Positions 53,461-64,000 are shown, numbered from the stretch's first letter. The stretch: 64,000 nt of DNA from Shinisaurus crocodilurus (GCA_021292165.1 CM037877.1:212020715-212084714); one strand, 5' to 3'. Program-made: numbers and translations. Notes: a model not told the origin generated them from the letters alone.

Positions 53461-53754
53461 CAACAGGAAATACTATTACTTTCTTCCAGTACTAGGGACT
53501 GTAGTTCTATAAAGAGACTAGGAAACTCTAACCAGCATCTTCACAAAATGACACTTCCCTGGGTTCTTTGGAGGGAGTCATAATAGTTAAACTAATTTCA
53601 AACTGGTATAATAATTGTAGTGTAGACGTGCCTCTAAGAATTGTAGAGAATAAGCACTCTTAGCAGAGCTGACTAGTCAGAGAAGCTGATCAAAGGAGCT
53701 GAAGAGGTTCACAAGTGTTCAGTCAGCAGCAAGGATCATCTGAACTATTCTGGG

Positions 53755-53937
53755 TCACAAGTCCAATCTTATGTATGTCTATGTGAAAGTAAGTCTATTG
53801 AATTCAATAGAACATACCTCAAGTAGTGGTTATAGGATTGCAGCTTTACAGTGCAATCCTATACATGTCTACTCAGAAGTAAGTCCCATTGAATTCAATG
53901 GGGCTTACTCCAAGATAAGTGGGTATAGGATTGCCAC
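53755..53937. repeat. Two tandem CAATCCTAT-type palindromic repeats
   Basis: Two adjacent copies occur. The second (53852-53937) runs from GTGCAATCCTATACATG to GGGTATAGGATTGCC, with the centre CCCATTGAATTCAATGGGG a near-perfect palindrome. Confidence 0.8.
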
Positions 53938-54178
53938 CTCAGTTATTTTGCTTTGGAACTAATATGGCAAATGATCTTGAAGCTATCTTAATATTCAGAT
54001 TGCTTTCATTAATGTTTAAAGTCAAAACACTTTTGAGGTAGGTGGAATGTGAACGTAGGAGAAACTTGGCTGTCATGTTCATTATTTTATCCTTCTCAGA
54101 ACACTTTCCACACAGATGCTATACATTTATGCTTGCACCAGAAGGTTCAACAGATAAAATAGTACAAGGCTGTAATCA

Positions 54179-54379
54179 TATGTACTGTTACTTGGTTTTA
54201 AGCCCCACTGAACACAGTTGGACTTCTGAGTAAGCATGCATAGGATTGCACTGTAAATTATTCATGTTCCTGCCTGACTTGATCCTTGCAGGCTACAATC
54301 ATAACCACACTCGGTACTTGAGAATATATCCCATGAAACTCAGTGGGACTTACTTCTAAGTAAATATGCATAGGATTGT
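54179..54379. repeat. Two further CAATCCTAT-type repeats
   Basis: AGTAAGCATGCATAGGATTG at 54222 and AGTAAATATGCATAGGATTG at 54358 end two left-truncated copies. Confidence 0.7.
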
Positions 54380-55025
54380 GTAGGCCAATTGCCTTCTGCA
54401 TATATCCATAAGAAATTAAGCCCCTGAATCTCTGAAATGGGTATCTACATAGCTACATTCAGCTGCAAAATTACAGCAATTCATATTTAACTCCCAATTT
54501 AAAGCTATTTCAACATTTGTCTGGTTGCTGATATTTTGTTTCTGTGTTTTTTTCTCAAATGAGTCAAGCACATCAAGCAAAAATGTATAAAATGCTAAGG
54601 ACAGAAGCTATTTGAAGGAAACCAGAGAATTACTCTCATACTATAAAGATTATTTATCTGCTACATGTAAAAAAGAAGAAATAGTTAAGTAACGTCCTGG
54701 TTTTACTCAGTTTCCACTTTGAAATGGAATGAGGTGAAATACCATACATTTAAAACACAGTATTTTTATTGATATATTTTTAAACACATTGTAACTCTAG
54801 CTAGAGTTGACTTGTATGAAACAGCTTCATCCTTCTTTCCTCAGAAATGTTTCAAAATGGAGAGGAACCAAGTACGGAAGTAAAAAATGACTGTATGGTC
54901 TTATTTATTCAACAATGTAATGTAATGTGAATTGAAATCACATCTCACCGGCACCTCCTGCATAAGAAATGAAGGGAAACTGAGTAGCCTCATTCAAAAC
55001 AATCTTGGAGGTTAAATCAGACTTC

Positions 55026-55131
55026 CAAGCTTGGTGTCCTCCAGATGTATTGGACTACTATTCCCATCATCCCCAGCCAGCATGACTATTATAGTCCAAC
55101 ATATCTGGAAGGCACCCAGCTGGGGAAGGCT
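55026..55131. mobile_element. hAT-like foldback MITE
   Basis: TGGTGTCCTCCAGATGTATT pairs with ATATCTGGAAGGCACC. The core is ATCCCCAGCCAGCATGACTA. It lies 47 bp from the long inverted repeat at 55178. Confidence 0.7.
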
Positions 55132-55177
55132 GGGTTAAATGATTCACCTTATTTCCATCCCAACTTTCCTCCATGGA

Positions 55178-56453
55178 GCATGCGGGTGGGGGAGGTTACA
55201 CTTTACTGCGGCCTGGAAATCCAGGACACCTAGCACAGCTGTAACCTCACTACAATAAGGAAACAAGTGAGGCTAAATTGTAGATCATGCTTGAGGATAT
55301 TTATGGAAACTTATTTCCCTGTATCTATGTTCCTGTTGACCAGATCTTGTGAGATTTGCTGATGCCAAGCAGTGCTAAGAGAAAACCATTCTGAACAGTG
55401 AGAGTTGGTGATTCAGGCCCTTTTCTAGAACAGGTGGTATACATAATTCTATACGGTATACATAATTCTACCCCCACCCATTTTATCCTCACAACAATCC
55501 TGTGTTGTCAGTTAGGCTTGTCAGAGTGACTGGCTTAAAGTCATCCAGTAAGTTTCATGGCTGAGGGGGATTTGAACCTAGGTCTCAGTCCAACACACTA
55601 ATCACTATACCACACCAGCTCCCGTCAATTTTCAGTACAACAAAATGTGTGTATTAAACTTCTGACAATCTCAGAAATGATCCCAGGGCCCAAGCATCAT
55701 TTTTGGGAGCCCAGTAAAAACATGTAAAATGGGCCCCCTCTCACACACATACCACAAGTTCATCCCATACATGCAATCTCATGAGTCATGAAGAAGTTTC
55801 TTTTTCAGTTCTGAAATTACACTTGCTCCATTTATGAAATTACGCTTTGGCTCACACTGGTGCTTTTCTATTATGCCCCCAAACACCCCCTCTTTTTGCT
55901 ATTTTTTGTTTAATATAACATCCAACCTGTACCAGAGTCCTACAAGCTTGCTGACTGTTTTGTAACTTTTTGGTGGCAGCAGCAGCAGCAGCAGCGGCAG
56001 CTCCCACTCTCCCTGGGATCAATGTCCATGATTATTATGGTGCTTTGTTCCTCCCCCTAGCTGTCTCTCCCTCCTGTCTATGCACAAGGAACTCTGAGAC
56101 TGGTAGTTCTTAAGAGAGCATGTCACATAGAGAAGCCCACATTTCTCTGTCTCTCAAACTATGTCCTAGTTTAACTGCACAAGCACACCGGCTCACTCTG
56201 TTCTAGAAAAGGGCCTGAATCACCAACTCTCACTGTTCAGAATTGTTTTCTCTTAGCACTGCTTGGCATCAGCAAATCTCACAAGATCTGGTCAACAGGA
56301 ACATAGATACAGAGAAATAAGTTTCCATAAATATCCTCAAGCATGATCTACAATTTAGTCTCACTTGTTTCCTTATTGTAGTGAGGTTACAGCTGTGCTA
56401 GGTGTCCCGGATTTCCAGGCCGCAGTAAAGTGTAACCTCCCCCACCCGCATGC
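55178..56453. mobile_element. Long inverted-repeat (foldback) element, 256-bp arms
   Basis: The left arm 55178-55433 starts GCATGCGGGTGGGGGAGGTT. The right arm 56198-56453 ends in its reverse complement. The arms are equal in length with only a few mismatches and surround a 764-bp centre. The centre contains a minus-strand Sauria-type SINE (55468-55622) and a CAG-rich tract (55979-56000). No transposase is visible. It could be a non-autonomous transposon with long terminal repeats or a local inverted duplication. Confidence 0.85.
55468..55622 (-). mobile_element. Sauria-type SINE inside the foldback centre
   Basis: The plus strand begins CCCACCCATTTTATCCTCAC, runs through GTTTCATGGCTGAGGGGGAT and TTTGAACCTAGGTCTC and ends ACTATACCACACCAGCTCC, the reverse complement of a tRNA-like head. 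Confidence 0.85.
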
Positions 56454-57694
56454 TTGCGCCCTGGATGGGTGGAGCTGGCTCTTCCATTGTTTTCCCGTTG
56501 CTTGTATTCTGACATTGTTAGTAACAATATAGTTAGTCCTCCATTGTGAAAATCTGTCAAAACGGTCTTCATAAGGATGACACTATTTCACTTTCCTGCT
56601 ATTGTAGGAAAGTGCATTTTCACAACTCTTGTTAGATTTGCTTTTTTTCTTTTAGGGGTACCAGAAATGCAAACCTCAGCCATGCATCTCGAGAGACAAC
56701 CTAGCTGACCTTCCCCCATCTTCCAAGGTAGAACCCACCTGGCCTGGGATGATCCAAACTGTGTGGAAGGAAAATGCACTTGTGACATGATCCACACAGT
56801 ATAAATGGGCTGCCCTACATTGCAGGCACACCCAGTATTGTTCCTTATTGGACTACAAAGGATAGAAAGCATTAGAATACAGTAAATGATGACATAGTCT
56901 TGAAGAACACCTCCTGAAATGTCCAAGGGTTATTTTGGGGTGAGAGGGTTAAACGTTTATTGTTTTCCTTAAGTTTCCTTGAGCAGAATGGCATGATGCA
57001 GCACATAAGTCCCAAGGGACAAGAGCAGGGCTGTGATCCCTGCTAACAGCACCATATGGCTTTCAGCTTTCCTTCATGCAAAACTATTCATGTGCCCTTG
57101 AGAAGCAAACAAAAAATAATAATAATAATAATAGGATATTCATTTAAAGTATCTCATATAAGGTGGGTAATGTTCCAGTTTAGGCCCTGATATGTACCTA
57201 CTAGCACTAATGGGAGCTTTGCCAGTGATTATTCAAGTCTGTAAGCAGAGTATACAAAAGGTATCCTTTAAAACTGTGTGGAGGTCATTGGGAGTTTTTA
57301 ACTAGGAATTGAAGGATGGATACATGCTCACTTTAGAGGTTCGGAGGAAGGCAGGCATATCCCAGCATAAAATATGTTTGTTCAGGATAATGGCAATATG
57401 TTCCATTCTTAGAACAGACCAGACTTTTTATGTGGGAGTAGGCCAGGGAGTAAGCGAAGTGTTTTCTCTGCATTCTAAACTCTTATTATATTGAAGCATA
57501 GAATATCCATATAATGTTCAAGATGTGATAAATGTGTGATTTCAATTCTTTCACACACAAAACCACTCCTAGTTTCCCCCAAACTTTGTTTCAGCAGCCT
57601 AATTTAGGAAAGGGGAAAGGCCCTTTTGTTATTGCTACTGTTAACCAACTGGTATGAGAAACCCTTGCTGATCTACTGCAGATTTCCCAGAAAT

Positions 57695-57768
57695 GTACTA
57701 GTATATCCTCTGGAAATAAGCCCCACTGAACACAATAGGGCTTATTTATAAGTGGACATGCAAAGGCT
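57695..57768. repeat. CAATCCTAT-type repeat, degraded
   Basis: GGAAATAAGCCCCACTGAAC through GGCTTATTTATAAGTGGACA corresponds to the central palindrome of the family. Confidence 0.55.
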
Positions 57769-58929
57769 TGTGCTGAAGAACTATGTAGTCTAGCTTTAAC
57801 TTGTTTGTGGGATAGGTTGAAAATGTTTGGGATCTTATACTGTGGATCTTGCTGAGTGGATGGTACCTTCTACTTGTAGAACTATTACGTACATTCCTGT
57901 GCCATCTAGGGCCCTTCTAATGGAAAGGAAGAACAGAGGATTAGCCCTGCTAAGCCTAGCCTTGAGGCAGTAGCCTAGCCCCTAGCCCAAACTAACCTAT
58001 TTCCATGGTGAACATGTGGAGTGCAGTGAGCACAACGGTTAGAGACAGTTTGGAGAAAATTGAAACTGCCTAGTTATCTTGTAACTTCATAGACCTTGCT
58101 AAAAACAAATTAATATTATACCAAAAACAGGGACAGCATCAAGTTGGCAGATAGAAGGCTAAAGTGGATTCTTGCTGGGTGTGGGTGGGTCAGTAGAGGA
58201 AGGTTTCCATTACAGAGTACAGAGCCAGTGTCAAGGGGAGGCATGGTTGGGCACCTGCTAAGGGCTCATAGCTCAGCAGGGGCCCACTAAGAACCCCTGG
58301 AGTTGTTCCTCCTCACCATTGCAACCTGCTTGTTCACTTGCCTCTCGCTCTGGCCCAACCAACAGCGATGGTGAGAAAAGGAGGAGCAGTAGATGCCACT
58401 GCCTACTTGCTCCCTGGCAAACTAGCAAGTGGTAGCAATTATGAGAAAGAGGAGGAGGAGCAATAGCCACAAATGACAATGGTGGGGAGAAGATATACAT
58501 TATTCACTAAGGGAGGGTTGTCTTGCCCAAAGTCCCTCAAAAAACCTGGAGCCTGCACTGCTAGAGTAGAAAGAAGGCTCACAGGAGGTCCAAGTATCTT
58601 AAGGAAAGGAATGGGGATGTTGATTGAAAATACAGGGTATCCCAAAGGTCACAGAAAAAGGAGAGGGGCAGTCTAAAGGTTCTGGCATGACAAGAAGCTT
58701 CTTCTCTAGTTTAGCTTCTTAAATTAACACCTCTTATAAGGTTTTTTCCCCCTTTAAAAAAAAACCCCCAAAACCTTCCTTTCTCTTGTCTCCCCCACCT
58801 TTTCTTTATCAAGCATTTCTGATATACAAAAGAGGTGCTTTAAAATCATTAGCAGTTTGATTCTATGTATCCTTGCTCAAAGTACATTTCCAGAGGGCTA
58901 GTATGTGTGTTGCACTAAATACAACAAAG

Positions 58930-59052
58930 CTTTGTGGCACCTTAAAGATCTAATTTACGATATTAACTCCTCATGCATCTGATGAAGTGGACTTTTGTCC
59001 ACAAAAGCATATGCCAGTACGTGTGTTAGTCTTTAAGGTGCTACAAGACTGA
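58930..59052. repeat. Interspersed repeat (TTTAAGGTGCTACAAGACT)
   Basis: It runs from CAAAGCTTTGTGGCACCTTA through GATGAAGTGGACTTTTGTCC to AGTCTTTAAGGTGCTACAAG. It is related to 8378-8475 and common in reptiles. The class was not assigned. Confidence 0.55.
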
Positions 59053-59053
59053 C

Positions 59054-59142
59054 AGGGCATTCCTATGCACGTCTACTGGGAAGTAAATCCCATGGAGTTC
59101 AATGGGGCTTACTCCCAGGTAAGCGTGTATATAGGATTGCCT
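59054..59142. repeat. CAATCCTAT-type palindromic repeat
   Basis: CCCATGGAGTTCAATGGGGC lies at its centre and TATATAGGATTGCC at its end. Confidence 0.75.
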
Positions 59143-59442
59143 CCAAAAGAAGGCAAACCCCGTTTCTATTTACTTTAAACAAAAAATAATTGCCAGAAAC
59201 CCAAGCCCGTCTAGCCTTCCTCGTAGTCTCAAGGGTATGGCGCGGGTAATGGTTACTGTGGGGAATTTGCTGTGTACAGGCTCAAAGGCACTCCGTTATG
59301 AGCTGACGCCGGCCCAAACGCATCTCATTTCAGTCTCTAATGAAGTCCTCGAGGTACCTGCCAACACTCCCGCCCTCCCCACCTCGCTCTCCACTCATCT
59401 CATCCCCCTTTCCCCTCAGTGCCCTCGCCCCCTTCCCCTCAC

Positions 59443-59454
59443 CGCGCAAGCGCA
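59443..59454. promoter_or_regulatory. NRF1-like site
   Basis: CGCGCAAGCGCA fits the NRF1 half-site palindrome (YGCGCANGCGCR), a common CpG-island promoter element. This is a motif match only. Confidence 0.45.
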
Positions 59455-59471
59455 AAGCGACCCAAGCAGAC

Positions 59472-59485
59472 GTTCCCTTAGCAAC
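59472..59485. promoter_or_regulatory. RFX X-box-like site
   Basis: GTTCCCTTAGCAAC resembles the X-box (GTNRCC..RGYAAC) bound by RFX factors, with one good half-site (AGCAAC) and one weaker. This is a motif match only. Confidence 0.4.
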
Positions 59486-59656
59486 CGCGCCCTGAGCGCT
59501 GCCGCGGCCCCGCCCGTCCTGCTACAGCCTCACAGGAGCGGGAGGCGAGCGAGCGAGCCAGCAGAAGCCGAAGTGGGGGATCGGAGTGCCGTGCAGGCCT
59601 GGGCAGGGTGATGGGGCGTACGGCCCGCGGGCTTCGCCACCGCCACCGCCGTCGCC

Positions 59657-59699
59657 ATGATGCTGCTGAGCAGGAAGCCGGAGGGTCCCCTCACCGCAG
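59657..59699 (+). CDS. DYRK3: DYRK3 coding exon 1
   Basis: DYRK3 is a dual-specificity tyrosine-regulated kinase that dissolves stress granules and other condensates and regulates mTORC1 signalling. This exon encodes MMLLSRKPEGPLTA plus one base and ends at a GTAATA donor. The start was chosen because this frame alone reads into the conserved ARFGDGLYD of exon 2. The RKP motif also resembles the DYRK2 N terminus. The first ATG has a good context (GTCGCCATGA); the second, immediately following, could serve too. Confidence 0.82.
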
Positions 59700-62037
59700 G
59701 TAATAACCGCCCGGCCTTGATAATGGGGGAGTGGGGGAAGCTTTACGGGGCGCTTTCTAGGTTCACCTTGGACCTCATTTCTTCTCTTCCCCTCCCTTGC
59801 AATGGAGCCTTCCACTTTTCTAGGTCTGCAGCATAATGGCAAGAGGGCCTTTGGGCTCCGACAAAGACTCGGGGAAGGGGGATCCGGGCTTGGAAGTACA
59901 GTATTGATTCATTCGTGTGTCTGTACATGCACACACGGCCCCTGTGCCCTCAGAGGAAGACTAGATCGTATATCCTTCACCCACATTTCGTGCAAGGGGG
60001 ATTTCGAGGGTGGCAGATCTCCCACGATGGTGGGTGGGTGTTTATTTGCTGTAAGGCAAAGCGATCCGCTTCTGAGTTCAGCGGCTCCCACGCAATTCGG
60101 TGGCGGGTGCGGAAGAGGGGAAATAGACTTCGTTGCTCTTATTTTTCACCCTTCTTTTGTCAGCCTGATTGTGAGGACTTGAAGAGGTAACTAATCCGTT
60201 TTAAGCGATTTGGAGTTGTGCTCCACAGCAGGTCGTCTGGGTACGTGAAACGGGGTGAGGGGGGGGTGATGGGACCCAGCGTTACGGAGGGGATCATTCT
60301 GAGGATCGGCAGGAGGGAAGAAAGGGGCCAAAATGAAGCTTGGACGTGTATTTGTCATGAAGGGCCGCCGGGGCTTTAGCAGGAGGATCGCAGGGCCACG
60401 TGGGAGAAAAAGGCACGATTCGACGGAACGGTAAAGCCCGGTCCTGTTCCGTGATTGTTCAGGAATAAGCCTCACTGTGGGCAGATTCCCCAAGTGAAAT
60501 GTGAACAAGATTGCAGCCCTGGTGAGAGTTTGTGTGTGTGTTTAGCTGGGGAGGGATGGAATCCAGCGACGGAAATGCGGACGGAGCCTCCGCAAACATT
60601 TCAGGACTGTTTCCCCAGGAGACCAATGGAAAACTCCCATCACATGAGAGGTTTTAAAAAACAACAAAGCAGCCGGCGTCCGAGTGTAACGGACAAGCTG
60701 GCCTGAATCCGGAGGGTTGATGGGGCTGCCTTGTGCCTCACAATAGGAAACGGCGTTGATTCCCATTGCCTTTTTCTTGGATTTTGTAACAGTTGCTTTG
60801 TTACGTCTCGGCGAGCTTAATGGCATGGGATGGGAAGAGTAATCCGCACCGGTCTGGCATGGTCTCTGTTACTTGACTTTAAGAGACTTGGAGCAGGCCA
60901 GATTTTTCAAGTCACTGCCAAATTCTGCATAAGGAAGATTTTTTACATCTTTCCTTAAGCAAATTAGTTGGCTTCTTTTTACTGTGTTCTCAATTAGCAT
61001 AGGACAAGGAGCATTCCTTCCAATCAGCAGTAGTTCCCATGTAACTGTTTTATTTGTTTGCTTGCAATCCAAGTTTTAAAAGAAGCCAGTTTCTCTAGTG
61101 ATTATGCAAGTAGGGGGGAGAGAGAGAGGAGACCGCTTCCTTTCTGTTCTCTTCATATTATAGGTTTTTCAGTATTAGTGTACTTTTATAGAATGCACTT
61201 CTAAAAATAGAGTACTTTCAGGAATAGAACACTTGTACAGCTTTGCATATGTTGTTACCAAATTCTGGTGTCTGTGTGACATTTATTTGTTTTTGTTTTT
61301 TTAAAACAACAACAACCTATAAATGCAATGTTCAAGTGAGAAAGGTATAATTTGATTTGGTTGATTATGCTCTAATCAGAGAGCAGCTTAAAAAGAACTC
61401 GACAATTAATATTTATAGCCCTGTTCTGTACATGTTTATTTAGAAGCTAAATAAATAGTTCCAATGGGATTTACTTCCAGGTAACTGTGTACAAGATTGT
61501 ATCCTTAGTGTAAGAAATCCTGAAATCTGTATTCTCGGATTTTATTTACGGTAAATATGGTGTTTGTAGACTATTGAGTTTATGTTCCAATATGAAGTGA
61601 CTGTGTGGTAATCAACATTTTTGGGTGTATCATTCTCTCTGCCTCAGTCAGTAGACATTGATTCATAAGTACTGACAGAACAATGCAATTTAACCTAATT
61701 TTTTTTAAAAAAATATCTTATCTCATATACAGCTATTACAGCATTATCTCTCCCACGCACACATTTTTTAATTTAAAGCACATTGTTGGGGTGAAAGCTT
61801 TTAAGGCTGACACTTCAACATATGACGATGAGCCTATTTTGAGAGCTCATTTCAAAAACAAATTCTAAAGCTAAGTAAACTTTTAGCCTTAAGAAGTGGT
61901 AAGTGACTCTTTAGTTGTGATAATAGTTGCTATGTTTTATCCTGTGCAAATTAAAAATAACAATTAAAAAAAACAAATTGAAAGTACTGTTTATATGAAT
62001 TGGTGTTAGTTTTGACTGACCATCTTGTTATTTCCAG
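59700..62037. other. DYRK3 intron 1
   Basis: It is GC-rich at its start, then ordinary. It has a degraded CAATCCTAT-type repeat at 61418-61504. No other feature was recognised. Confidence 0.7.
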
Positions 62038-62153
62038 CCAGGTTTGGAGATGGCTTGTACGATTCCTACATGAGAATAGATCAGATTAGATATTCTGAGC
62101 CTACAAAAGAAGAATGCACCCCTTCTGGACTTCCTTCACTGGGGAGACCTAAT
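62038..62153 (+). CDS. DYRK3: DYRK3 coding exon 2
   Basis: After TATTTCCAG it encodes ARFGDGLYDSYMRIDQIRYS then EPTKEECTPSGLPSLGRPN and ends in phase 0 at GTAAGT. Its layout matches mammalian DYRK3 (GDGVYDTF..MID..RRLN) including the exon end. The kinase-domain exon is beyond 64000. EIF2D as neighbour supports DYRK3 rather than DYRK2. Confidence 0.85.
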
Positions 62154-62561
62154 GTAAGTAATTTTAAGCTTCTGGGATTCTGTTACTGATGGTACAACAC
62201 AAACAGATAAATTTTATAACTGGATCCATTAACAAAGCAGGATATTATTACAGCTGTATCAGTTAAGAAGGCAGTAATAAAGCATTGTATTTTGTACTGA
62301 CTTTTCCTAGGCTTTTCAGCATGATCAAGAATGTTACCTAATAACATGATGAAACTCATGATGTGTGTGTGTTTTGTCAATAACTCATTCCTGGCCTAAC
62401 AAGTACAGCCTTGCAAATATGTTTTCTGGGGGTAGTCACCCACCTGCTGTTCTGCTTGCCTTAGTGCTTCCCTTCTCCCCTCCCCCATTGTAGCATAGCC
62501 TATGAAGGTGTTCCTGGTGTTAGAAATGGCCTGGTAACTGCACCAGACATGCCCAGGTAGA

Positions 62562-62722
62562 TTTCATAGATCATAGAGTTGGAAGGAGCCTACAAGGCTA
62601 TCGAGTCCAACCCCCTGCTCAATGCAGGAAACTAGAGGAGGGGTCTCCCATCCAAGTAATAGCCAGGCCTGACCCTGCTTAGCTTTCCACACTCAGACAA
62701 GCTGAGCCAGCGTGAGCCACAG
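62562..62722 (-). mobile_element. 5S-rRNA-derived SINE with CR1-like tail, copy 3
   Basis: The plus strand starts TTTCATAGATCATAGAGTTG and contains GGTCTCCCATCCAAGTAATA and CCCTGCTTAGCTTTCC, the reverse complement of the 5S-like control region. Confidence 0.88.
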
Positions 62723-63426
62723 AGAGAGCAGCCTTAGCATCTCCTGGCAAGTGAACTGAATTGAGAAGCCCCACAACTCTCCCCACCTCTGGGCAGCCAG
62801 TACACCTAGCACTTTAGAAGTGAAACCTCATCACTTGGTGTTTTTCCTTTCCCTTTCCCCCACTTTTCTGTGTATAACTTACTGTATATTACGCACAATG
62901 TATATAATAATAAGTGCAACCTCATTAGCCACTGGTCCCTTCTTCCCTAGTCAAGCCAGCCAGCTGAATACAACAAAACGAATGGTTGCATGAAAAACAT
63001 ATGAATATTTACTTTAGAATATACCAGACTGAAATAAAAACAATAGCAGTGAATCCTTCTCCCGTTGGGGAAGAAGCAAGCAATGGAGATTAAGACTGGC
63101 CATTGCATTCACTCTCTCTTTGTGAGTCAGAAGTGAGAGAAATCACACTACAGCACTCCACTGTGTTTATCTTGATGGCTGTGGCTGCTACATTTGTACT
63201 CAGTGCTTACACAGGAGTACCAGGGCTGTGCCTGTGTCTCCAGACATTTTTACTTGTAACTGGTAAGTAGGCAAGTGCCTAATTACAGGGCAGAACAAGT
63301 ATCTTTCTGTTTATGTCCAACAAGTATTGTTTCTGTGGTATCTTTATTTAAATGAAGCAGTTTTTTCATGTGCTCACTATCAAACAAGAATGCTATTTAT
63401 ATAGGGAATGCTAGTGTTTTCTGCCA

Positions 63427-63605
63427 CAGGTCTGTGGCTTATGCTGGCTCAGCTTGTCTGAGTGTGGAAAGCTAAGCAGGGTCAGGCCTGGTTGTTACTT
63501 GGATGGGAGACCCCTCCTCTAGTTTCCTGCATTGAGCAGGGGGTTGGACTCGATAGCCTTGTAGGCTCCTTCCAACTCTATAATCTATGAAAACTTTCTA
63601 TGAAT
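63427..63605 (+). mobile_element. 5S-rRNA-derived SINE with CR1-like tail, copy 4
   Basis: It starts CAGGTCTGTGGCTTATGCTG, contains AAGCTAAGCAGGGTCAGGCC and ends TCTATAATCTATGAAAAC. Confidence 0.88.
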
Positions 63606-64000
63606 TCTATTTTTGTAGAAATGATAGATGTCTTAATCAGAGTCTTATATCTTTTTGAACTAGCTGAAGTGGCTTGGTTGGGTTGCAGCAATGATATCCA
63701 GCTGTGGCAACTATCTTAACAGTAAGATGCACTGTAAATACTTTCTAGCAAGGCGGGGGGGATTCTATTCTGAGTGAAACCAAAGCTTGTCTGCATAGTT
63801 TGATCAATGAGAGTAAAAACTGACATGTACAATTCTATCCTTCTGTCATGCTATGATCGCTTACTGGAAACTTGTAGCTAAAAGCCAGAGGGAAGAAATG
63901 GATAAGAATGTGGCAAAGATATCTGAAAACAAATACCTTGGGTCAGATCATGCCTGTTATAAACTGGTGTCTGTCAGATAACAGGCCAACACTGATAAGG

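Larger units (their letters stand above)
38961..59380. other. EIF2D-DYRK3 intergenic region (about 20 kb)
   Basis: No conserved protein-coding exon was recognised. The stretch is occupied by the SINE, MITE, hAT, LINE and LTR elements listed separately. Between them are unique-looking stretches (about 44000-44840, 44960-45850, 47090-47380, 50490-51370, 54380-55020, 56460-57690, 57770-58930) in which I see only short chance ORFs. Confidence 0.6.
59380..59656 (+). promoter_or_regulatory. DYRK3: DYRK3 CpG-rich promoter and 5' UTR
   Basis: CpG density rises sharply from about 59430 to 59720 (CCGCGGCCCCGCCCG near 59500). It includes an NRF1-like palindrome and an RFX X-box-like motif listed separately. 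No TATA box is seen. The transcription start was not mapped; the 5' UTR probably begins after the X-box. Confidence 0.75.
59611..62089 (+). other. DYRK3 overlapping upstream ORF (spliced, 46 codons)
   Basis: An ATG at 59611 opens MGRTARGLRHRH.., runs out of frame through the DYRK3 start codon and across the splice junction, and stops at TAG 62087-62089. Coding parts are 59611-59699 and 62038-62089. It begins like the mammalian DYRK3 N terminus as I recall it (MGGTARG..), but here it is one nucleotide out of frame. See findings. Confidence 0.6.
62154..64000. other. DYRK3 intron 2 (partial)
   Basis: It holds two 5S-derived SINEs (62562-62722 minus, 63427-63605 plus). The rest is without recognisable features up to the window end. 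Confidence 0.7.

Noticed and set aside
59237..59611. 124-residue plus-strand frame in the DYRK3 promoter
   Set aside because: Open because of high GC content. It ends at the uORF start, shows no similarity to DYRK proteins and extends upstream of the likely transcription start.

Overview
This is a vertebrate nuclear genomic window, almost certainly from a squamate reptile. It carries three genes in the amniote order RASSF5 (+), EIF2D (-), DYRK3 (+), set in introns and intergenic DNA dense with squamate-type repeats: a Sauria-type SINE, a tRNA-derived SINE, a 5S-rRNA-derived SINE with a CR1-like tail, CR1- and L2-like LINE ends, hAT and Tigger-like MITEs, a Tc1 element and gypsy-like LTRs. It is not bacterial or viral, and there is no operon, CRISPR array or phage.

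Layout. 1-6.7 kb: the last two coding exons and long 3' UTR of RASSF5. 7.87-38.6 kb: the complete EIF2D gene on the minus strand, 15 coding exons with intact GT-AG sites. All exon phases match and the total is 1,797 nt (598 residues plus stop). RASSF5 and EIF2D converge tail to tail about 1.2 kb apart. 38.6-39.0 kb: the CpG-rich EIF2D promoter. 39-59.3 kb: an intergenic stretch with no recognisable gene, filled by hAT elements, gypsy-like solo LTRs, a gag-only LTR element, foldback MITEs and a 1.3-kb long inverted repeat. 59.4-64 kb: the CpG-rich promoter and first two coding exons of DYRK3; its kinase-domain exon lies beyond the window.

The three genes are neighbours by conserved synteny, not by shared pathway. 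RASSF5 is a Ras/Rap effector with a SARAH dimerisation domain. EIF2D is a translation initiation and recycling factor. DYRK3 is a dual-specificity kinase of condensate and stress-granule dynamics.

I found no new multi-gene system. The most interesting points are a frame-overlapping upstream ORF in DYRK3 that resembles the mammalian DYRK3 N terminus; a LINE with an inverted 5' duplication nested in a Tc1 element; a 256-bp-arm foldback structure; 5S/CR1 chimeric SINEs; and MITE families that have different ends but share one hairpin core. Exon boundaries were read by eye from splice consensus, frame and remembered orthologue sequence. Repeat family names are by recognition, not database search.
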